NCBI RefSeq assembly: GCF_000382305.1
Contig: NZ_KB908018.1
Span: 1 to 64,000, forward strand
Length of the DNA stretch: 64,000 nucleotides
Direction of reading: 5' to 3'
Source: Vitreoscilla stercoraria DSM 513
GTDB taxonomy: Bacteria > Pseudomonadota > Gammaproteobacteria > Burkholderiales > Neisseriaceae
Part shown: positions 24,451-32,831 of the stretch, piece by piece
Position numbering within the stretch: the first letter of the stretch is position 1
How the letters are laid out: every line of letters begins with the position of its first letter
Position numbers and translations under genes: made by a program
The notes under the pieces: generated by a model
What the model was told of the DNA's origin: nothing
The model's database searches: none
What the model saw: the letters and a program-made list of their open reading frames with translations, nothing else

Positions 24451-26940
24451 ATGACTACCACACACACACAGCCAGCTCCAAGCAACAATTACAACCCACA
24501 GCAATTGTTGGCATTTAGAGATGAGTTGACCCGCGTATTGAGCCACCAAATCAGTCTATTGCACGAAATGACTGCCTTGGGTTTGGTGCCGTTTCACAAA
24601 GAAAACCATGACTTGATGATTGACGACAAGCATTTGCCTGAGATGGTGAAGCTGTTGGAAGGTGAAAAACACAAGTTACAAAATTTTGATGTGATTTTGG
24701 CGATTGTTGGTACGATGAAGGCAGGTAAGTCGACCACCATCAATGCCATTGTTGGCAAAGAAATCATGCCCAATCGCAATCGTCCGATGACGGCGATTCC
24801 GACTTTGATTTGTCATAAAAAAGGTCAAACCGAGCCTAGAATTACCTTCAATAACCATCCTATTAACGATTTTCTTGAACAAGTTCACAAATATTTAAAA
24901 CTCAATACCAAGTCGATTGATAACTTGCAGCCTGAGTTACAAAAATTGTGTATGGGTGTTTTAAAAGGCGTGCGTTTTGAGAACAACAGCACTGGTGCTA
25001 AGCGTGTTTTCAATGTGTTGTCGCATTTCAATGATTTGGTGCGTTTGTCTGAAGCTTTGGAAATGGGCGTCGAGTTTCCGTTTTCTAGTTACCGTGACAT
25101 TCACCAATTGCCGATTATTGAAGTTGAATTTGATTATCTGAAAAATGCAGGACCGAGTTCAGGCCGCTTGATGTTGCTTGATACGCCAGGGCCGAATGAA
25201 GCGAAACAGCCGCAATTGAAAGTGATGCTCGAAGAGCAATTGCGTCGCAGCTCGGCAGTGGTTTTGGTTTTGGATTACACGCAATTGAAGTCTGAAGCTG
25301 AGGCTGAAGTTCGTGATCAATTAAGCAAGATTCCAAAAATTGACCAAAGTCGTTTGTACACATTTGTGAACAAATTTGACCAAAAAAATGCCAATGCTGA
25401 CGATGCGCGCATGACCAAAGTATTGGTGGCATCGGATTTGTTGGCAGGGCGTATTCAAATTGATCGTGTGTATCCGATTTCTGCGCAAGACGCGTATTTG
25501 GCCAATCGTTTGTCCAATTACATGCGTGTGTATCGTGAAAAACCTGTTTATGTAGAATCCAGTTGGGTTGCCGACTTTGCCAAAAAAGCGTTTGGTGAGA
25601 TTGACGAAGAAGAATGGGCAGAATACAGCGAGAAGACCATTTACCGCCGTATTGAGCGTTTGCTTGAGCGTTCGAATATCAAAGAGCCTGTGGAGCAAGT
25701 GATCGTCAGCGCCAACGACAATGCGCCTTATTTGGCAATTTGTTCGGCTTTGGTTGATGTGGACAAAGTGTTTAACGACATTAAAAACGTGTTCAGTATC
25801 AATGGTTATTTCAGCCGCCAAGTTGAGCTCAATGAGCAGGATTTGGAGCGCATTAAAGCCGCCATCGTGCAAATGCAGCAAGATCAGAAGAAAGTGAATG
25901 AATTGTCTAAGAAGCTCACCCACGAGTTCAAAGACAGCTTGGCGAAACTGAAAAAAGATTTGAACCGCAGCGCGCAACGGATTATTTTTGACGTAGAAAG
26001 CCAAACCCAACGTGCGATTGCCAAATTGAGTTCAGAGATGGACAAAAATTTGTTGGATGCACAGCAAAAATACCGTGAAGCTTCGGGTTTGCCTAAGATT
26101 TTGCGCATGTTCAAAGGCAATAAAGGCGAGGGCGAAGAGGGCGAAGTGTCTTCTAAAGACAAGCGCCGTGAAGCTGCTGCGCAATTGGCAGCCAGCGAGG
26201 ACAGCCGCGAGAATCAATTGACCTCTAAAATCTTGACCGTGTCGGCACAAGACAAAGATGCGTTCTTTGAAATGATGAACGATGTGACATTGAGCTTATC
26301 GGTGATGGCAAACGACCATGCAACTCAAGCGGTGCAAACGCATTTGGGCATCATGCAGCAAGGCTTGGAAGAGATTCAAGAAGAATATCGCCAATCGTTT
26401 GACAGCATTAAACGCAAATTCTCGAATGAAGGCATTGATCTAAAAGTGACGTTGCCTAGCCATTTTGCGATGACACCGCGTTCGGTGAATAAAATTGAAT
26501 TCAAGCAAACGTCTGTGAAAAGCGAAATGCGTACCAAAGTCATCGAGCAATCGGGCGCTTGGGGTTGGGTCAAACGTGCTGCGGCAACGCCTTTTTCTGC
26601 TGATTGGGGTACGGATGATGTGGAATATGAATTGTATCAAGTTGATTTGGTGAAGATTTCAGGTCAAATTGCCGAAGCCATTTATACTCGCGTCATTAAG
26701 CCTATTATCAGTGAAGCAGAGTTTGACGTGGGTGTGAAATCGGGCAGCATTGATGAATACGCAGTGAGCATTCAAGCGCAAGTAGACAGCTTGCTCAATG
26801 AGTTGCAACAAGCGATTGAAAACGAAAAATTGCCGTACGAAGAAAAAGCCCGTCGCAAAGACAAGCTCAATCAAATTGCCAAGCAGAACTTCAAGGTCGA
26901 AGGTCGCATTCAATTTATTAAAGAAGCTTTTAATATTTAA
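24451..26940 (+). CDS. crfC: Dynamin-like GTPase of the CrfC (YjdA) family
   Basis: An 829-aa dynamin-family protein. P-loop GTMKAGKST (87-95), switch region NRNRPMTAIPT, G3 DTPGPNEA and G4 NKFD are intact, and the flanking blocks match E. coli CrfC closely (LDYTQLKS, VEFDYL). In E. coli CrfC binds the replication sliding clamp and helps keep sister forks together; the N-terminal QQLLAF at 17-22 could serve as a clamp-binding motif here. Residues ~450-560 and 600-700 are long helical/coiled-coil regions, as in dynamins. The start codon follows AAAGGACGCTT, an uptake-repeat remnant acting as SD. Confidence 0.88.
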   Translation: MTTTHTQPAPSNNYNPQQLLAFRDELTRVLSHQISLLHEMTALGLVPFHKENHDLMIDDKHLPEMVKLLEGEKHKLQNFDVILAIVGTMKAGKSTTINAIVGKEIMPNRNRPMTAIPTLICHKKGQTEPRITFNNHPINDFLEQVHKYLKLNTKSIDNLQPELQKLCMGVLKGVRFENNSTGAKRVFNVLSHFNDLVRLSEALEMGVEFPFSSYRDIHQLPIIEVEFDYLKNAGPSSGRLMLLDTPGPNEAKQPQLKVMLEEQLRRSSAVVLVLDYTQLKSEAEAEVRDQLSKIPKIDQSRLYTFVNKFDQKNANADDARMTKVLVASDLLAGRIQIDRVYPISAQDAYLANRLSNYMRVYREKPVYVESSWVADFAKKAFGEIDEEEWAEYSEKTIYRRIERLLERSNIKEPVEQVIVSANDNAPYLAICSALVDVDKVFNDIKNVFSINGYFSRQVELNEQDLERIKAAIVQMQQDQKKVNELSKKLTHEFKDSLAKLKKDLNRSAQRIIFDVESQTQRAIAKLSSEMDKNLLDAQQKYREASGLPKILRMFKGNKGEGEEGEVSSKDKRREAAAQLAASEDSRENQLTSKILTVSAQDKDAFFEMMNDVTLSLSVMANDHATQAVQTHLGIMQQGLEEIQEEYRQSFDSIKRKFSNEGIDLKVTLPSHFAMTPRSVNKIEFKQTSVKSEMRTKVIEQSGAWGWVKRAAATPFSADWGTDDVEYELYQVDLVKISGQIAEAIYTRVIKPIISEAEFDVGVKSGSIDEYAVSIQAQVDSLLNELQQAIENEKLPYEEKARRKDKLNQIAKQNFKVEGRIQFIKEAFNI

Positions 26941-26957
26941 GCTTGGTATCGTGCTGC

Positions 26958-26991
26958 AAGCGTCCTGTAAAAAGATTACAGGACGCTTTTT
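26958..26991 (+). terminator. Uptake-repeat terminator after crfC
   Basis: AAGCGTCCTGTAA and TTACAGGACGCTT around a 5-nt loop, then six T. Confidence 0.85.
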
Positions 26992-27036
26992 TATAGGTAA
27001 TATCATCTGTATTGGATGAATGCGAAAGGATGAAAC

Positions 27037-27414
27037 ATGAGTTTGTTTAGTGGCTTGATGGGCAATGCCAGTGAGGCGAAAAGCGAAAAATGGCAAGAGG
27101 CTTTGGCGCAAATTTTGGCAGATGGCGAAATGGTCGATAGTGCGTATCAAGTGTTGCGTGATACTTTGGTGTTGACCAACAAACGTGTCATCTTCATCGA
27201 CAAACAAGGTGTGACGGGCAAAAAAACCGAATATTTGAGCATTCCTTATAAAAACATTGTCACGTTTTCGATTGAATCGGCAGGCACGTTTGATTTGGAA
27301 TCGGAATTGAAATTGTGGGTTTCAGGACGCACAGAGCCGATTGAAACCACATTTGGACGCGGCGGCGACATTCTTAAAGCCCAAAAAGCTTTGGCGAAGT
27401 TTGTGTTGGGTTGA
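27037..27414 (+). CDS. Bacterial PH-domain protein
   Basis: A 125-aa protein of the bacterial pleckstrin-homology type: VLRDTLVLTNKRVIFIDKQGV, YLSIPYKNIVTFSIESAGTFDLESELKLWV, and a final helix KAQKALAKFVLG match the beta-sandwich plus helix of the PF08000-like family. No signal peptide or TM. SD GAAAGGATG precedes the ATG. It sits just behind crfC but is set off by uptake-repeat terminators on both sides, so it is its own unit. A role with CrfC is possible from position only; eukaryotic dynamins carry a PH domain in the same chain. Confidence 0.82.
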   Translation: MSLFSGLMGNASEAKSEKWQEALAQILADGEMVDSAYQVLRDTLVLTNKRVIFIDKQGVTGKKTEYLSIPYKNIVTFSIESAGTFDLESELKLWVSGRTEPIETTFGRGGDILKAQKALAKFVLG

Positions 27415-27452
27415 TTTGATATTGGTTTGAAATTTAGAAACATTGAAATGAG

Positions 27453-27482
27453 AAGCGTCCTGTAAGGTTTTACAGGACGCTT
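27453..27482 (+). terminator. Uptake-repeat inverted pair after the PH-domain gene
   Basis: AAGCGTCCTGTAA and TTACAGGACGCTT around a 4-nt spacer; the following sequence is TATTTATT. Confidence 0.75.
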
Positions 27483-27531
27483 ATTTATTGATATGTAATA
27501 ATCAAATAATATTTAAAATGGGTATTGAAGA

Positions 27532-28482
27532 ATGGGCAATCAAAAGCTTAAAGATAAAGACAAAGGAAAAGAAGAACGTACAGTTGAGAACTTAGGCTGG
27601 ACGGTTTTTTGTATTGCTGTGCTTGCAGGTGTGGCTTATTTTCTTCATTTTGGAGGGTATGAAATTCAAAAAGAAGCTGCTAGTTGGGGCGCAATGGGAG
27701 ATTATTTTGGTGGGATTTTAAACCCTTTGATTGCAGGATGCGCTTTGTATGTGCTGATTAAGTCTTTTAAAGTACAAAAGCAAGAGTTAAAAGAAGCCCG
27801 TGATGAGTTAGCCAAAGCAAGTGAGGCGCAACAATTACAGGCTCAATTAACACAAAAGCAAATTGAGCAAGTTGACAGGCAAAATTTCGAAAGCTTATTT
27901 TTGCGATTGTTAGAAAATACTGAGAAACCGCTTAAATTGTTTGAATTTAAGAGGCATGGTCCATCTTCTAAAGGGGGAGTTTCTGTAAGAACGACTTATG
28001 GAAAGAATGGATTAGAGGAAGGAATATATTTTTTCTTATTGACATTGTTTCAAAGTAAATTTGGAGATAGACCTAAAATATTCGTGGGTTTGGAAAATTA
28101 CATTTTTGCATTGGTTAGTATTTTGAAAAAAATAGACCAAGCTCCTGACTTCTTAGATACAAGAGATAAAGAGGAGTATATTAATATATTAGTCAATAAT
28201 TTATCTCCGTATGAATTAAGGGGTATCTTTTATTTCTTTATTGAAACTACTGATAGAATTGAGAAAAATCCTACTCAGTATAGTCAAAAAGATATTTTGT
28301 TAATTTCGCAGCAATTAAGGTTAATTCAAAAATATGATGTATTAAGAGATTTGAGTTTCAAGAATACTGATATATTGAATAAAATTTTATATGAATATCA
28401 AGGGGAAATTGATGTGAGTAGTGTTTTACAAAGTGAAACTAGAATGTATGAAAAATTATTACAATTTATAAAAGATAATTAA
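27532..28482 (+). CDS. Putative phage abortive-infection protein (AbiC-like, putAbiC family)
   Basis: A 316-aa membrane protein. Two TM segments (about 22-43 and 58-77) flank the sequence WGAMGDYFGGILNPLIAG, the hallmark of putative AbiC-type proteins. A charged coiled coil (about 80-118, KQELKEARDELAKASEAQQ) leads to a cytoplasmic helical domain beginning QNFESLFLRLLENTEKP and continuing with LVSILKKID, LSPYELRGIFYFF. Family members are implicated in abortive infection, with mechanism unknown. The gene is more AT-rich than its neighbours, lies between two uptake-repeat hairpins, and has no toxin or antitoxin partner, so it looks like a recently exchanged single-gene defence cassette. Function is inferred from family only. 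Confidence 0.75.
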   Translation: MGNQKLKDKDKGKEERTVENLGWTVFCIAVLAGVAYFLHFGGYEIQKEAASWGAMGDYFGGILNPLIAGCALYVLIKSFKVQKQELKEARDELAKASEAQQLQAQLTQKQIEQVDRQNFESLFLRLLENTEKPLKLFEFKRHGPSSKGGVSVRTTYGKNGLEEGIYFFLLTLFQSKFGDRPKIFVGLENYIFALVSILKKIDQAPDFLDTRDKEEYINILVNNLSPYELRGIFYFFIETTDRIEKNPTQYSQKDILLISQQLRLIQKYDVLRDLSFKNTDILNKILYEYQGEIDVSSVLQSETRMYEKLLQFIKDN

Positions 28483-28484
28483 AA

Positions 28485-28512
28485 AAGCGTCCTGTAAACC
28501 TTACAGGACGCT
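28485..28512. terminator. Uptake-repeat inverted pair between convergent genes
   Basis: AAGCGTCCTGTAA and TTACAGGACGCTG around a 3-nt spacer between the AbiC-like gene and the reductase gene. Confidence 0.75.
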
Positions 28513-28548
28513 GATGGTATTTTCAAATCATTAAATGGTATTCAAACC

Positions 28549-29991
28549 TTAAGCTTCAACCGCTTCTTCTTGCGTTACCAAAACCAATTTGGCATTCACA
28601 TCACGCAAAGCGGTGCGCACGCCTTCTTCAATCACAGGATGGTAGAACGGCATATCCAGCATGGCAGGCACGGTCATTTGTTGTTGGTGTGCCCAAGCCA
28701 ATAAATGCGCAATGTGTTCGGCAGCAGGACCAACCATCTCAGCGCCCAAGAATAAGCCAGTGCCTTGCTCAGCATAAACACGCATCATGCCGCGGTTTAC
28801 GCCCATCACACGAGAGCGACCTTGGTTGTGGAATGACACTTCGCCCACCACAAAATCTTCTTCAGCATATTGCGCTGTCACTTGGGCGTATTTCAAACCG
28901 ATGCTCATGATTTGCGGGTCAGAGAACACCACGCCAATGGCGCTGCGGCGCAAGCCTTCGCTAATCACAGGGAATGCGCCTGCGTTGGTACCTGCAATCA
29001 CGCCTTGGTCAGAGGCTTCGTGTAACAATGGCAATTGGTTAGATGCATCGCCCGCGATGAAGATGTGCGGCACGTTCGTTTGCATGGTCAAACGGTTGGC
29101 AACAGGCACGCCGCGCGCGTCCAATTCTAAACCAGCGACGTTTTCCAAACCGATGTTGTCGGTGTTGGGTTTGCGACCAATCGATGCCAACAAGTATTCC
29201 GCTTCAAATTCGCCTTTGTCATCGCCTTGCTCGTAAGACACCACCACGTTGCCTGCTTCGTTCAAAGCGACAGTGGTTTTTGCGTCCAAATGCATGGTCA
29301 ATTCTTGGTGGAAAATTTCCAAAGTTTTGTCAGCGACTTTCGGGTCAGAAACGCCACCGATCAAATTGCCCAAACCAAACACATGAACGTCTACGCCCAA
29401 ACGTGCCAATGCTTGACCCAATTCCAAACCAATCACGCCAGAACCGAATACCGCTACTGATTTTGGCAAGGTTTCCCAAGAGAATACGTCGTCATTGATG
29501 ATCAAACGCTCGCCCAACGCTTGCCATTGTGGCAATACAATTGGACGAGAACCTGTGGCAATCACCACGCGCTTGGCGGTGATTTGGGTTTCTTCGCCTT
29601 CGTTGTTGGTCACAACAATGGTGTTGGCATCGGTAAAACGTGCTTTGCCCAAGATGCGTTTGTCTTCAGGCCACTCGTTCACGTCTTCTACTACAAAGCC
29701 TACGAAACGGTCACGCTCAGAGCGTACACGATCCATCACCGCTTTGCCATCGACACGAATGTCACCTTCCACATGAACACCAAATTGAGCAGTGTGTTTC
29801 GGATGGTGGGCAGCTTCGGCAGCCGCAATCAACAATTTAGATGGCATGCAGCCAACGCGGGCGCAAGTGGTACCAAATTTGTAATCTTCAACGATGTAAA
29901 CGTTGTCGGTTGATTTGCGAGCTGAGCGGAACGCACCCATGCCAGCCGAACCGCCGCCGAGGATGACGACATCTGCTTGAATTTGTTTCAT
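28549..29991 (-). CDS. Dihydrolipoamide dehydrogenase-like pyridine nucleotide-disulfide oxidoreductase
   Basis: A 480-aa FAD/NAD(P)H disulfide oxidoreductase. FAD site VVILGGGSAGMGA, redox-active cysteines Cys43 and Cys48 (TTCARVGCMPSK instead of the usual CLNVGCIPSK), NAD site VFGSGVIGLELGQAL, second FAD site IFIAGDAS, and a C-terminal FYHPVIEEG in place of HAHPTLSE. It is distinct from the canonical E3 at 59761. Downstream of, and codirectional with, the hybrid peroxiredoxin-glutaredoxin gene, an arrangement I recall from Neisseria, so it may serve thiol reduction in peroxide defence rather than a 2-oxoacid dehydrogenase. That role is inference. Confidence 0.85.
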   Translation of the reverse strand: MKQIQADVVILGGGSAGMGAFRSARKSTDNVYIVEDYKFGTTCARVGCMPSKLLIAAAEAAHHPKHTAQFGVHVEGDIRVDGKAVMDRVRSERDRFVGFVVEDVNEWPEDKRILGKARFTDANTIVVTNNEGEETQITAKRVVIATGSRPIVLPQWQALGERLIINDDVFSWETLPKSVAVFGSGVIGLELGQALARLGVDVHVFGLGNLIGGVSDPKVADKTLEIFHQELTMHLDAKTTVALNEAGNVVVSYEQGDDKGEFEAEYLLASIGRKPNTDNIGLENVAGLELDARGVPVANRLTMQTNVPHIFIAGDASNQLPLLHEASDQGVIAGTNAGAFPVISEGLRRSAIGVVFSDPQIMSIGLKYAQVTAQYAEEDFVVGEVSFHNQGRSRVMGVNRGMMRVYAEQGTGLFLGAEMVGPAAEHIAHLLAWAHQQQMTVPAMLDMPFYHPVIEEGVRTALRDVNAKLVLVTQEEAVEA

Positions 29992-30095
29992 GTGAGTTGT
30001 CCTTATTAAAGTTCAATCAATGGCTTGATAAAGCCGTCGAGTTGATGATTCTGCTGTCAAAACCATCAACTGAACAGCCTTGAAAAGGTGTTCAG

Positions 30096-30122
30096 AAAAG
30101 CCATCTTGCGATGGCTTTTTTT
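30096..30122. terminator. Terminator between prx-grx and the reductase gene
   Basis: AAAAGCCATC, loop TTGC and GATGGCTTTT form a 10-bp stem; T-runs follow on either strand (four T on the minus strand). Confidence 0.75.
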
Positions 30123-30151
30123 ATGCATTCAATTTTAGAAACAATCTAAAA

Positions 30152-30895
30152 TTAAGCTTCAGCAGTCGCGAAGTAAGCTTCCAACTCTTCAGAGCCACCG
30201 ATGTATTGACCACCGATGAATACTTGAGGTGCAGAAGTTTTACCAGTAATCGCACGTACAGATACGGTAGAAGCATCAGTACCCAAAACGATTTCTTCGT
30301 AAGCCAAGCCTTGTTCGTTCAACAATTCTTTTGCTTTCGCGCAGTATTGGCAACCAGGTTTAGTGAAGATGCTGATAGAAGCTTGTTCAGTGAAATCTGG
30401 GTTGATGTAACGGATCATGGTGTCAGCATCAGATACTTCAAATGGGTCGCCGTCTTTTTCAGGTTCGATGAACATTTTTGCAACCACGCCATCTTTAACC
30501 AACATAGAATAGCGCCATGAACGGTCACCGAAGCCCAAGGCAGTTTTAGCAACCAACATGCCCATACCGCGAGTGAATTCGCAGTTGCCATCAGGAATCA
30601 CAGAAACGTTTTCAGCTTCTTGTTGTTTTTTCCATTCGTTCATTACGAACGTGTCGTTCACAGATACACAAACGATTTCGTCAACGCCGTATTCTTTGAA
30701 CTTAGCTGCCAATTCGTTGTAACGTGGCAAGTGAGTAGAAGAACAAGTTGGTGTGAAAGCACCTGGCAAAGAGAATACAACAACGGTTTTGCCGTTGAAA
30801 ATCTCGTCAGTGGTCAAAGTAGCCCAAGAGTCGCCTACGCGAACTGGGAAAGAACAATTAGGTACGCGTTGACCTTCTTTGTTTTCAAATGCCAT
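30152..30895 (-). CDS. Hybrid peroxiredoxin-glutaredoxin (Prx5-Grx)
   Basis: A 247-aa fusion. Residues 1-160 are a Prx5-type peroxiredoxin with peroxidatic Cys51 in PGAFTPTCSSTHLPRY. Residues 172-247 are a glutaredoxin with the redox pair Cys182/Cys185 (KPGCQYCAKAKELL) and the GSH-binding TSAPQVFIGGQYIGG. Such hybrids reduce H2O2 and alkyl peroxides using glutathione, with the Grx domain recycling the Prx domain; they occur in Neisseria and Haemophilus. Strong SD TTAGGAG. An inverted repeat lies in the promoter region, suggesting stress control. Confidence 0.95.
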   Translation of the reverse strand: MAFENKEGQRVPNCSFPVRVGDSWATLTTDEIFNGKTVVVFSLPGAFTPTCSSTHLPRYNELAAKFKEYGVDEIVCVSVNDTFVMNEWKKQQEAENVSVIPDGNCEFTRGMGMLVAKTALGFGDRSWRYSMLVKDGVVAKMFIEPEKDGDPFEVSDADTMIRYINPDFTEQASISIFTKPGCQYCAKAKELLNEQGLAYEEIVLGTDASTVSVRAITGKTSAPQVFIGGQYIGGSEELEAYFATAEA

Positions 30896-30953
30896 GGTAA
30901 AACTCCTAATAGAGGTTTTTTGGGGTTAGTAAGGTAAAAACTACAACAGGTTT

Positions 30954-30972
30954 GTTTCAATTTGATTGAAAC
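30954..30972 (-). promoter_or_regulatory. Operator-like dyad upstream of prx-grx
   Basis: GTTTCAAT, 3-nt spacer and ATTGAAAC form a perfect 8-bp inverted repeat. On the minus strand CATAAT lies immediately upstream, so the dyad is near the transcription start. The regulator is unknown. Confidence 0.45.
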
Positions 30973-31030
30973 CATTATGCTGCAATGTAAATATAAAATG
31001 TATTTATCATTATTTATTGAGTGATAGATA

Positions 31031-31852
31031 TTATAAATAATTCCATTCAGATAAACGCGTTAGGTCGCGGTCATCTAAAACCAAGTCAGCCACTTGTTGT
31101 TGTGCTTGTTGCTTGAGTTTAAAACGGGTGACAGGCTCTTGCACGTCTGAAGTGCTGCTGGACAAGGTGTGTGTGAAGTCGATGCGGATAACGGTTTCTT
31201 CTTCGCTTAAAACCATCCACAAAGATTTGGGTAAGCTCACACCATCTATAAAAGCGGCGTGGCTGGAGCGTTTGCCATCGGCATTGAAATAACGCAAGGC
31301 AATGGGTAACACGGTGCTGTTGCTATCGATAGCGGCCTGAAACAATGCACCTTTGAATGAGCGCAAACCTTTACCATCGGAGGTGCGTGATTCTGGGAAA
31401 AAGGCAACGGTTTGACCTTGTTTTAATTGTTCGCTGACCACGCTATTGATTTTAGCGGTGTCTTTGCGTTGGGAGCGATTGATGAACACCGTTCCCACGC
31501 CAGCAACCACTTTGCCCAATAAAGGCCATGATTGAATTTCTTGTTTGGCAATGAATTGCATCGGTTGTACCGACACCATGGCTAAAATATCCAACCATGA
31601 AACGTGATTGGCGACGATCAATAAGCCGTTTAAATCCTCAGGAATTTTGCCATGTAACTCGACCCGAACATTCAAAATATTCAGCAAGTCGCGAGATGCT
31701 TTTTGCATGAATTGTTCGGTTTTGAGCGAGTGTGGCATCAAATTGGCTTTGCGTGAAGCTTTGAGCAAGTTGATTAACCAACACAATGAACGCCAAAGGC
31801 GTTTATAGCGTTGTAACAAGGCAATCGGGCGAGCAGGAGGATTAACAATCAT
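31031..31852 (-). CDS. Lysophospholipid acyltransferase (PlsC/AGPAT family)
   Basis: A 273-aa membrane-bound acyltransferase. NHVSWLDI is the HX4D catalytic motif, FINRSQRKDT the second block and FFPESRTSDG the third, which binds the phosphate of the acceptor; LPIALRY is the fourth. It likely acylates 1-acyl-glycerol-3-phosphate in phospholipid synthesis, as NlaA-type enzymes do in Neisseria, though betaproteobacteria may have several paralogues. A basic, hydrophobic N-terminus anchors it. Only 13 bp separate it from mutM upstream, so the two are probably cotranscribed. Confidence 0.88.
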   Translation of the reverse strand: MIVNPPARPIALLQRYKRLWRSLCWLINLLKASRKANLMPHSLKTEQFMQKASRDLLNILNVRVELHGKIPEDLNGLLIVANHVSWLDILAMVSVQPMQFIAKQEIQSWPLLGKVVAGVGTVFINRSQRKDTAKINSVVSEQLKQGQTVAFFPESRTSDGKGLRSFKGALFQAAIDSNSTVLPIALRYFNADGKRSSHAAFIDGVSLPKSLWMVLSEEETVIRIDFTHTLSSSTSDVQEPVTRFKLKQQAQQQVADLVLDDRDLTRLSEWNYL

Positions 31853-31865
31853 GTTTTGGCATTGT

Positions 31866-32687
31866 TCATTGTTGGCAAAGAGGACAGTAAAAACTAGAGC
31901 GCTGACCGATGACTATTTTGTGTATCAGTCCTGCGCAGCGATGACATGTTTCATTGTCACGCCCATAGACGAAGTATTGTTGCTGAAAATAGCCACTTTT
32001 GCCATCACTGTTTACAAAGTCGCGCAAAGTGCTACCGCCAGCGGCAATGGCTTGGGTAAGCACTTGTTTGATTTCAATCACCAATTTTTCGATTTCGTCT
32101 ATATTGACTTGGTTTGCAGGACGTGTGGGTAAGATGCCGCAACGAAATAATGCTTCATTGGCATAAATATTGCCCACACCAACGACCACATGATTGTCCA
32201 TCAACGCCAATTTGATTGCTCGCTTTTGTGTTTTTAAAGCGTCCTGTAAATAAATGCGGTTAAATTCAGGCAATAAAGGTTCAGGACCCAGTTTGTTTAA
32301 CAATGGGTGGTGTTCCAAAGCACCGCTATACCACAGCCATGCACCAAAACGACGCGGATCGTGGTAACGCAGCACGGTACCATTGCGCAAGACCATGTCT
32401 ACATGGTCGTGTTTGCCGACTTCGGGTATTTGTCCCGCTTCAAACACACGCAAGCTGCCAGACATGCCTAAATGCACCAACACCACACCATGAGCAAAAT
32501 GAATCAACAAATATTTGGCGCGGCGTTCCACTTTTTCAATTTGACAGCCACCAATGTGTTCATTCAAATCCGTTGGAATAGGCCAGCGTAATTTAGATTG
32601 GCGAATGATGACATGGTCTACGATTTGAGCATTCAAAAATGGCGCCACGCCTCGGCGGGTGGTTTCAACTTCTGGTAATTCAGGCAT
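31866..32687 (-). CDS. mutM: Formamidopyrimidine-DNA glycosylase
   Basis: A 273-aa base-excision repair enzyme that removes 8-oxoguanine and formamidopyrimidines and cleaves the AP site. N-terminal PELPEVET with catalytic Pro2 and Glu3, conserved GVGNIYANEALF, and C-terminal zinc finger CHRC...CPLC are all present. It works with MutY, encoded at 45540 in this window, in the GO repair system. An exact uptake repeat lies inside the gene at 32237. Confidence 0.96.
   Translation of the reverse strand: MPELPEVETTRRGVAPFLNAQIVDHVIIRQSKLRWPIPTDLNEHIGGCQIEKVERRAKYLLIHFAHGVVLVHLGMSGSLRVFEAGQIPEVGKHDHVDMVLRNGTVLRYHDPRRFGAWLWYSGALEHHPLLNKLGPEPLLPEFNRIYLQDALKTQKRAIKLALMDNHVVVGVGNIYANEALFRCGILPTRPANQVNIDEIEKLVIEIKQVLTQAIAAGGSTLRDFVNSDGKSGYFQQQYFVYGRDNETCHRCAGLIHKIVIGQRSSFYCPLCQQ
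32237..32249 (+). repeat. Single uptake-type repeat inside mutM
   Basis: Exact AAGCGTCCTGTAA on the plus strand. Confidence 0.8.
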
Positions 32688-32831
32688 GGTATGGCTTTCA
32701 TCAAGTATAGGTGGAAGTAGATAAGGTTAAAAAGCTTTGATTCAAGAGCCAAGTTTGCCATACCCAAACTAACATTGTGCTGTGTTAAAGTATGAATACT
32801 GAAATCTGAAATGACATAAGGATGGGCGTTT

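Noticed and set aside
25321..26010. Long antisense ORF opposite crfC
   Set aside because: The plus strand encodes an intact dynamin GTPase with all G motifs; the antisense frame is a by-product.
30080..30520. Plus-strand ORF opposite the Prx-Grx gene
   Set aside because: Overlaps the glutaredoxin domain coding region and a terminator; no SD or family features.
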